Shown: one piece after another, positions 60,301 to 64,000 of the stretch
Layout of the letters: each line of letters starts with the position of its first letter
How positions within the stretch are numbered: position 1 is the stretch's first letter
Notes under the pieces: generated by a model
Told to the model about the DNA's origin: nothing
The model's database searches: none
The model's input: only the letters and a program-made list of their open reading frames with translations
Position numbers and translations under genes: made by a program
Assembly: GCF_033242365.1 (NCBI RefSeq)
Contig: NZ_BTHK01000013.1
Coordinates: 23,557 to 87,556, forward strand
Source: Lachnoanaerobaculum sanguinis
GTDB lineage: Bacteria; Bacillota; Clostridia; Lachnospirales; Lachnospiraceae
DNA: 64,000 bases
Reading direction: 5' to 3'

Positions 60301-61436
60301 TTTGTCTCTCCCGGTGCCAAATCAAAAAAGGCTGAAAAAGCTGCCGCGGAGTCAAAACCCTGAACCAATGAATCTTTAGACTTAGCAAATGCAAAACCTG
60401 TATGATATACAAGGTCTCCTACTGAATTTAAAGGCGTATACGGATATTGTCCTGCCCAAACTCTGCCGTCTCCTGACTTTACTTTTACATCAAAATCAGA
60501 TAGTTGGTATTTATTACCATTATTTGCCATCATATGAAGATGTGTTCCACTCTGTGTAATCAATATAGGTGCTTCATCATGATTATATAGGAATGTATCA
60601 GACTCATTACCTATCATAAACTTTACAGGATAACCAGTTGTATTGGCTACTGTATATGTTACAAGCAAGTTTTTATCATCATCATCAGGTTTTATTTCCT
60701 GACGGACTTCAATATTTGTTCCTGAAGGTTTTCCCGGAACTTGAAGTTGTGTAACACCACCGTTATATGTAGCAGGGAAAAGTTTTACAGGAAATGTATT
60801 ATCAAAATACTTTGCTCTCCTACCTGTGGGAGTCATAACAACACTTTGAACGTTACCCTGCATTGATGCTTCTGTTGGAGTAAATCCATCTGTATTATAA
60901 GTTACATATGGATCCAAGTATGTAAGTGCGGTATCTGTATCATTTGGTCTCAGTTCTCCAAATCCATAATATGTAGCCCAATAATTCCTTCCATAAGCAG
61001 TACGTACTGTAGTATCATATCCTTTTTCCGATCCCCCTCTGGATTCGTCATGTATTACAGCTGCAATATTAAAAGAGTTCTTTTGCATAATACTGTCAGA
61101 TACCAATGGAAAACCATTTTCAGTTGGTCCTACTACAGGATTCTGCCATGTATCTTCCGGATTATAGTTAGTATTTCTACCACTCAACCCCTCTCCCATC
61201 TTCTGAAACGTAAATCCTGTAGAAGAAGAAGATCCATAACTGACACTATTATTTCCTGAACCTGTAGTATCCATATATGGATATCTACCACCACCATTAG
61301 GCGCTGTCAAACTTGTATTCGGCACCAAACTGGTCGCCTTTACTTCCATCTCCCCAAAAGGCAGCGTGGTTGCCACCATTAAAAAGGACAGTAGACCCGC
61401 CAACAGTCTTTTACCCTTGTGATTATTCTTTTTCAT
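54360..61436 (-). CDS. Giant secreted surface protein with C-terminal choline-binding repeats (first of operon)
   Basis: 2358 aa. Signal peptide ~1-35 (LLAGLLSFLMVATTLPFG...VKA). A ~400-residue N-terminal region without known family precedes a right-handed beta-helix-like part (YRTIQAAIDAIGAS...LTLTNIEIDGNKAATDAAGTN). Several bacterial-repeat (Flg_new-like) units follow (YGYVFSGWFTYTD ... NVYLYAKW; NRYYKFDGWYMDAAATIP ... LYAKF). Thr/Pro runs (TNTPTTTPTTTPT; GTIPTPT twice) are encoded by short tandem repeats. After a helical zone come a Gly/Ser linker and choline-binding repeats (GWMQDPSTKNWYFMN, GWVLDTNTNKWYYMN, GWHKDPQDGRWYYMD, GWQNIGGKNYFFN). Adhesin-like. It is followed after 14 bases by its paralogue. 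Confidence 0.9.
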   Translation of the reverse strand: MKKNNHKGKRLLAGLLSFLMVATTLPFGEMEVKATSLVPNTSLTAPNGGGRYPYMDTTGSGNNSVSYGSSSSTGFTFQKMGEGLSGRNTNYNPEDTWQNPVVGPTENGFPLVSDSIMQKNSFNIAAVIHDESRGGSEKGYDTTVRTAYGRNYWATYYGFGELRPNDTDTALTYLDPYVTYNTDGFTPTEASMQGNVQSVVMTPTGRRAKYFDNTFPVKLFPATYNGGVTQLQVPGKPSGTNIEVRQEIKPDDDDKNLLVTYTVANTTGYPVKFMIGNESDTFLYNHDEAPILITQSGTHLHMMANNGNKYQLSDFDVKVKSGDGRVWAGQYPYTPLNSVGDLVYHTGFAFAKSKDSLVQGFDSAAAFSAFFDLAPGETKSATFEVSMRVSVYYVDPTYGIKTKADGSIDYQPDGSVTYIDQNGAPTGYITRPYRTIQAAIDAIGASKTEKAYIYVMDDTEVPATLNWDNAPDLKSLTIQTSLYDKIGSMSVSDAPGYYGTHPEDMPNGPAKKLIRKNNFTGDLIEVPAGKTLTLTNIEIDGNKAATDAAGTNVTGALVKVEGQLNLKAGTTLTNNKVKGTTAKASAIDVGGDGVVAANAGTGTVNITANESDNNVSAVSLANAKAITGSTPTIYPFTLAGNVNVTGNTTTDTTTNTTTNANIGLGANYLYIPEGAKFTGSVGVNEADQTRLPSSNTEGSTVLDYSGRGTVALPYSISNITADKPGQTIAPGNISQQVRTGTTINGGTNQLQNVVYLKAPVYSFTLNYADENGNSIPFGNMSFTGNDHILLANPYTTSYAAGANIKYDLPTLTNTPTTTPTTTPTVDYSGYVFDRVDIPSVVTTVRSENDTSGNPNGNIIGTMGTNPVNITVYFKKNIVRYHFDSKGGNTIANMEENTVASTPTPGTIPTPTTALGTIPTPTKYGYVFSGWFTYTDINGNKEFDAGDVDGAAFTGVGNPATFPAPTTAGNVYLYAKWIPDPTLHNFTVTHKNSNVALPIDFGTEPPRQYSFTQQFTSSPLSSIAGYIYNTGVLNPYSAGSIDSQGDLTATMNTTGVDLTYRYKVNTDDTFTYTIHHRDSAGNTLAADITGSLNAEQIFSSQPDTSITGYNYTSFSIVQGGHEDLTFPNYKTGLDSAGFITLNDQTNGLFTAHMPNQNVEITYIYTADSSNNLVRRFFDREVPNSVLASSVDAIAPGSPITNMQIPAIGTTVGDKLYGYIWDSNSTADINPSGSTWGSVNATDGALTGAMPISATGPIGVDYKLSRDPNKWRAINFQVAASPNNEGSIGALLPGVPTTFLGSDGTPLGDSKADTFNKLNAQGSIPGTVANRYYKFDGWYMDAAATIPVVVDNPLPSDTATAGSTPLTLYAKFVEDPSMWIDINFAANANGSVGTPNTLHKPYDYTWGQIQSDLPSTIPVVNYNFANWSDSANNAMTATSPLVNNATYYANFTKDPVTWGLTIGSIVPTGHLGNDGSGEIRINGTTPGNVYVISDKNGKIVAVVTGDAIGSITNVPDLIPGAHYDVQEGTPDTIAVVGNPTSTITSSNISAPIDTYIPTVENNYSIGYDPENDGMAQIVINPADPDADYALIDENGNVVNYPGSDNGWIGSSGNPSIVTFKNLNPNETYTVVARRKGDTSIPDPLSKLPDGNAITANPGDMADAPKYIVEAVNGEVVMVGANSVNAGSFDEAKAGDLVNLHADMVNSAGYNFKYWQVLAGRAVGVTGKILDNDYSFTMSNSNIVFKAVYDLPKIAADDADADEEIRGGAVGEFGLDPNQIPALAHDLTTPQDQSLIGINGAKVDYRVIFSKRDASNAESALVKPVSISGVDHPDAYTAAYALDIELERYVDGRKVGRATDSNASIDVTAQLPAADTDQLDYEIFDVTTGTPVAMRYVGDLDNNAGLFKFTANLNHTYVLVYSKIFKVVFVDNKPVLDYQYLNDTSRNFYHKFKVRRKEAVEDADYSLDYSLVQAYADGETAGNLVTPFEDIYGVEYNYKNWSKKENSLSVFDPSMNITKAMTIYAYYENNKPKVDKARVDLGNTIQTAKDLLGDPYLKAGEADTIREKILEAMDTLAWARDILDKDGIDHRRMANYAELQRAIDGLLDVINRYSNISNGRIADRNRRTGGASGGGNSSAGRGSILLTPGEKNTIGNKASLEGSNVTSFVLGTDGRWETNPVTGGWSFVLNGGLPLNSSWAKIQIPDSHGNLVSRWYFFDSKSTMVTGWMQDPSTKNWYFMNTVKGALEGQMVLGWVLDTNTNKWYYMNEDNGVMTRGWHKDPQDGRWYYMDNSGAMLTGWQNIGGKNYFFNPVVPAPTYEWNSADMRWDYVKTSSRPYGSMYENEKTPDGYTVNANGERLQ

Positions 61437-61972
61437 ATATCACCTCTATTTGTCTTTTCGTACAAAATAAAATCATTATCTTGTTATCCTCCATGAAATA
61501 TAAAGAATCTAAAATCGTATTTTTTGCGCCTTAAACAAGAGTTTCCTACCTAGCCCAAGTAAGTTACCCTTGTTTTTATTCGCCAAATAAGGGTTTCTTA
61601 CCTAGCCCAAGTAATCTGCCCTTGATTTCATATCCTTTATTTACCTTTGTTTGCCCTCTTGCATAGACAAACTGCCCAATTAAATTTAAAACAATCTTTT
61701 TAATAAAAAGAATGAATTTTGCTTATATGAATCTAGCCCTTATCCATATAAACAAAGACTACATTTTATTGCATTCTTGCTTTGCAAAAAATGAAAATTT
61801 ACCCGATTAACCCTACACCTCCTTATAACAATTAAATTTGATTTTATAAATCCTTACTATTCTACTCTATTTTATTATTTTTTGGAACTATCAAATGATA
61901 CATTGAAAGTTTTTTTCTTAAACTTTTCTTACTTTTTATAGTTATAGTTATTTTTAATGCTTTTTATAAAGC
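61437..61972. other. 536-bp gene-free region upstream of the giant surface operon
   Basis: No reading frame of interest. It contains the tandem 43-nt repeat (61533-61617) and is otherwise AT-rich, with no clear -35/-10 pair that I would defend. The promoter of the surface operon must lie here. A terminator of the ABC importer marks its upstream edge. Confidence 0.6.
61533..61617 (-). repeat. Tandem 43-nt repeat able to form paired hairpins, upstream of the surface operon
   Basis: Two copies 52 bp apart share a 16-nt identical core (TACTTGGGCTAGGTA plus one base on the minus strand) and similar flanks. Each can fold with a lower stem CAAGGG/CTCTTG or AAGGG/CCCTT, an internal loop, and an upper stem TTAC/GTAA or CTTAC/GTAGG around loop TTGGGCTAG. 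Substitutions between copies largely keep pairing. It may be a tandem RNA regulatory element in the leader, or two protein-binding sites. No known riboswitch class is matched. Confidence 0.5.
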
Positions 61973-62010
61973 AAAAAATAGTGCAAATGATAATCTCATT
62001 CACACTATTT
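61973..62010 (-). terminator. Terminator after the FecE-type ATPase gene
   Basis: AAATAGTG pairs with CACTATTT, with inner AATGA/TCATT pairing, and on the minus strand TTTTTTGC follows. It ends the importer operon. Confidence 0.9.
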
Positions 62011-62025
62011 ATTATCCTGTGTCTT

Positions 62026-62796
62026 TTACAGCTCCGGCATAAAGATTATATTCAGTCTGCCTGTTTTTTCATTTTCTATTATCATCGTATCTATATCAAA
62101 AAGTGCCCTAATATTTTCTCTTGTCAACATCTCTTTCGGACTTCCTACATCAAATATTTTCTTGTTTTTCATCAAAACAAGTCTGTCACAATATGTTGCC
62201 GCTATATTAAGATCATGCACACAACAAAGTATTGTCAGGCTTTGTCTTTTTAGTATATTCATAATTTGATACTGATATCCTATATCCAAATGATTTGTAG
62301 GTTCATCCAGAAGTATTAAGGATGCTTTCTGGCTCAATGCTCTGGCAAGCAATGTTCTTTGCTTTTCTCCACCTGATAATGAAAGAAAATGTCTGTTTTC
62401 ATATCCTGAAAGTCCTACTTCCTTGATATATTCGCTTACAATTTCTCTGTCTTCTTCACTGCTTCCTGAGAAAAGTTTTTGATGTGCAAATCTTCCAAGC
62501 ATTACCATATCATAAACCGTCATATCAAAATCCACAATATTTTCCTGTTGCATTACTGACATCTTTTTTGCTGTTTTCCTGTTGGACAGTTTTGACAGAT
62601 CCTCCCCGTCTATAAATGCCGCACCGCTGTCCGGAGTAAATACCTTATAGATATTTTTTAGAAGTGTAGACTTACCGCAACCGTTAGGTCCTACAATACC
62701 TACAAACTCTCCTTCTTTTACGCTTATATCAATACCGTCAATTATGATTTTTCCGTCAATGGAATAAGTGATTCCCTTTGTTTCAAGTTTTTTCAT
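62026..62796 (-). CDS. ABC importer ATPase, FecE/BtuD type (iron-siderophore, haem or cobalamin)
   Basis: 256 aa: Walker A GIVGPNGCGKSTLLKNI, Q-loop VMQQE, signature LSLSGGEKQRTLLARALSQ, Walker B LILLDEPTNHLD with catalytic Glu, and switch His in CCVHDLN. This is the FecE/FhuC/BtuD subfamily. It provides energy for the permease encoded just upstream, with a four-base overlap (ATGA). Substrate unassigned; a binding protein is presumably encoded beyond the window edge. Followed by a strong terminator. Confidence 0.95.
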   Translation of the reverse strand: MKKLETKGITYSIDGKIIIDGIDISVKEGEFVGIVGPNGCGKSTLLKNIYKVFTPDSGAAFIDGEDLSKLSNRKTAKKMSVMQQENIVDFDMTVYDMVMLGRFAHQKLFSGSSEEDREIVSEYIKEVGLSGYENRHFLSLSGGEKQRTLLARALSQKASLILLDEPTNHLDIGYQYQIMNILKRQSLTILCCVHDLNIAATYCDRLVLMKNKKIFDVGSPKEMLTRENIRALFDIDTMIIENEKTGRLNIIFMPEL

Positions 62797-63869
62797 CCTC
62801 TTCCTCCGTTATGAGATTTTTTAATTAAGTATAAAAAGAACGGTGCTCCAAAGAATGCTGAAACAACTCCTATAGGCAATTCTTCCGGTGAAATAACAAC
62901 TCTTGATATGACATCAGCCACCACAAGAAATGTTCCTCCCACCAAAGTAGCAGCCGGTATAAGTCTTGTATGCTTGCTTCCAACAATTGACCTTGTAATA
63001 TGTGGAATTGTAAGTCCTACAAATCCGATTACTCCGCTGATTGAAACAATTACACCGGTGAGCAATGTTGCCACCAATATCATTATCAGCTTCAACTTTG
63101 AAGTGTTTACACCAAGTGTCATTGCCACATCATCACCCAAAAGCATTGCATCAAGCATTTTTCTTATGGAATATATAACTATAAAACAAAGTAAAAATGT
63201 AATGCTTACGTATAAAAGCCTTTCCCATGTTGATCCGCTCAGTGAACCCATCATCCAGTACTGTGCGGTTTTTACTTTATCCGAGCCTGTTCTTTGCATA
63301 TAAATCATCAGATTTGTTGCAGCTCCGAAGAGCGCGGCTACCGCTATTCCTGCAAGTATAAGCTGTGTTGCCGTTATCTTATTTCTTATTTTTGCTATAT
63401 TAAGTGCAATGATTATAGAAATTACAGCACCTATAAATGCACCAAGCATTGTACCGTATGGACCGTAAAAAAACAAAGATCCGTACATTATCATAAATAC
63501 CGCACCTGCCGATGCTCCCTGTGAAATACCGAGTACATACGGATCCGCCAATGTATTCTTTGTTAAAGCCTGCATTATAATTCCACAAAGTGTAAGTCCT
63601 GCTCCAACAAAGAATGCAACGAATACTCTCGGGAATCTGATATCCCATACTATAGATTCAATACTTTTATCCCATGTGACTTCCACTACTCTCCTACCAC
63701 TGAATTTATTGGCCAAAAATCCCGCAATGTCCTTCAGTTCAATGTCCACACTTCCTAAAATGATTGATATTACTATTGAAACACAGAGTATCAGTACCAT
63801 AATTAATATAAATCCTAAATATGTACTTTTTGACTCAAGCGGTAAAAAGTGTTTTTTAAATTTTGACAT
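62793..63869 (-). CDS. ABC importer permease, FecCD/BtuC family
   Basis: 358 aa from the ATG at 63869 (GGAG six bases upstream); longer in-frame readings pass through a GC-rich palindrome and are unlikely. About ten membrane segments, and the family motifs WDIRFPRVFVAFFVGAGLTLCGIIMQALTKNTLADPYVLGISQGA near the start and GVIGFVGLTIPHITRSIVG near residue 270. It forms the membrane channel for an iron-chelate, haem or cobalamin importer with the ATPase downstream. The ligand is not determined. Confidence 0.95.
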   Translation of the reverse strand: MSKFKKHFLPLESKSTYLGFILIMVLILCVSIVISIILGSVDIELKDIAGFLANKFSGRRVVEVTWDKSIESIVWDIRFPRVFVAFFVGAGLTLCGIIMQALTKNTLADPYVLGISQGASAGAVFMIMYGSLFFYGPYGTMLGAFIGAVISIIIALNIAKIRNKITATQLILAGIAVAALFGAATNLMIYMQRTGSDKVKTAQYWMMGSLSGSTWERLLYVSITFLLCFIVIYSIRKMLDAMLLGDDVAMTLGVNTSKLKLIMILVATLLTGVIVSISGVIGFVGLTIPHITRSIVGSKHTRLIPAATLVGGTFLVVADVISRVVISPEELPIGVVSAFFGAPFFLYLIKKSHNGGRG

Positions 63870-63882
63870 ATTAATCTCCATT

Positions 63883-63899
63883 CCGCGGTCAAGCCGCGG
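63883..63899. repeat. GC-rich palindrome CCGCGG-TCAAG-CCGCGG
   Basis: A 6-bp perfect self-complementary block repeated around a 5-nt spacer, standing out in AT-rich DNA. It lies about 14 bases before the permease start. Possibly a dispersed repetitive palindrome or an attenuating hairpin. The remaining bases to the window end show nothing recognisable. Confidence 0.5.
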
Positions 63900-64000
63900 C
63901 ACAAATAGTAATGAAAGTATTTTACATCTCAACTCTGTGATTTAAAATAGATAACAAGAAGCTATACTACAAAGCACGTGAGGAGAAGTTGTAAAAACTT

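Overview
The window looks like a low-GC Firmicute of the Lachnospiraceae type. The sequence is AT-rich, ribosome-binding sites are strong AGGAGG-like, infC-rpmI-rplT has the Firmicute order, and surface proteins carry choline-binding (CW) repeats. An oral relative such as Lachnoanaerobaculum is a guess, not a demonstration. Almost everything is on the minus strand, so operons read from high to low coordinates.

Left host segment (1-4.2 kb): a heterodimeric ABC exporter pair (the second gene leaves the window), a tRNA-Leu(CAG), and the infC-rpmI-rplT operon with a clear promoter, a structured leader with an attenuator hairpin, and an ATT start codon for infC. An IS30-family transposase follows at 4.3-5.4 kb. 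A short plus-strand module at 5.4-6.7 kb has two small unknown genes, about 400 nt of apparently structured non-coding sequence, and a small XRE regulator.

Prophage (about 6.7-46.9 kb): a contractile-tail (myovirus) phage. From right to left it carries: early HTH genes; a ~410 nt structured non-coding region with two DnaA boxes; a SleB-like wall hydrolase; a helicase gene that appears split in two by a 3.1 kb block (zinc ribbon, C5 methylase, exonuclease) flanked by a 13-bp direct repeat; an ATPase, SSB and primase-helicase; an iteron-rich presumptive origin; late regulator; two adjacent DNA methylases; terminase; portal, protease and capsid; neck; sheath and tube; a frameshifted tail chaperone; tape measure; baseplate; fibres; endolysin and holin. 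No integrase or full-length CI-type repressor is visible. The portal reads through only with a -1 shift on an A7 run.

Right host segment (46.9-64 kb): a secreted CAP-domain protein, a cytoplasmic-type asparaginase, and two giant secreted proteins (1592 and 2358 aa) in one operon. The CAP protein and both giants have choline-binding repeats, as does the phage endolysin. This points to a choline-decorated wall polymer as a shared ligand. Upstream of the giant genes lies a tandem 43-nt repeat able to form paired hairpins. The window ends with a FecCD/FecE-type metal-chelate ABC importer.
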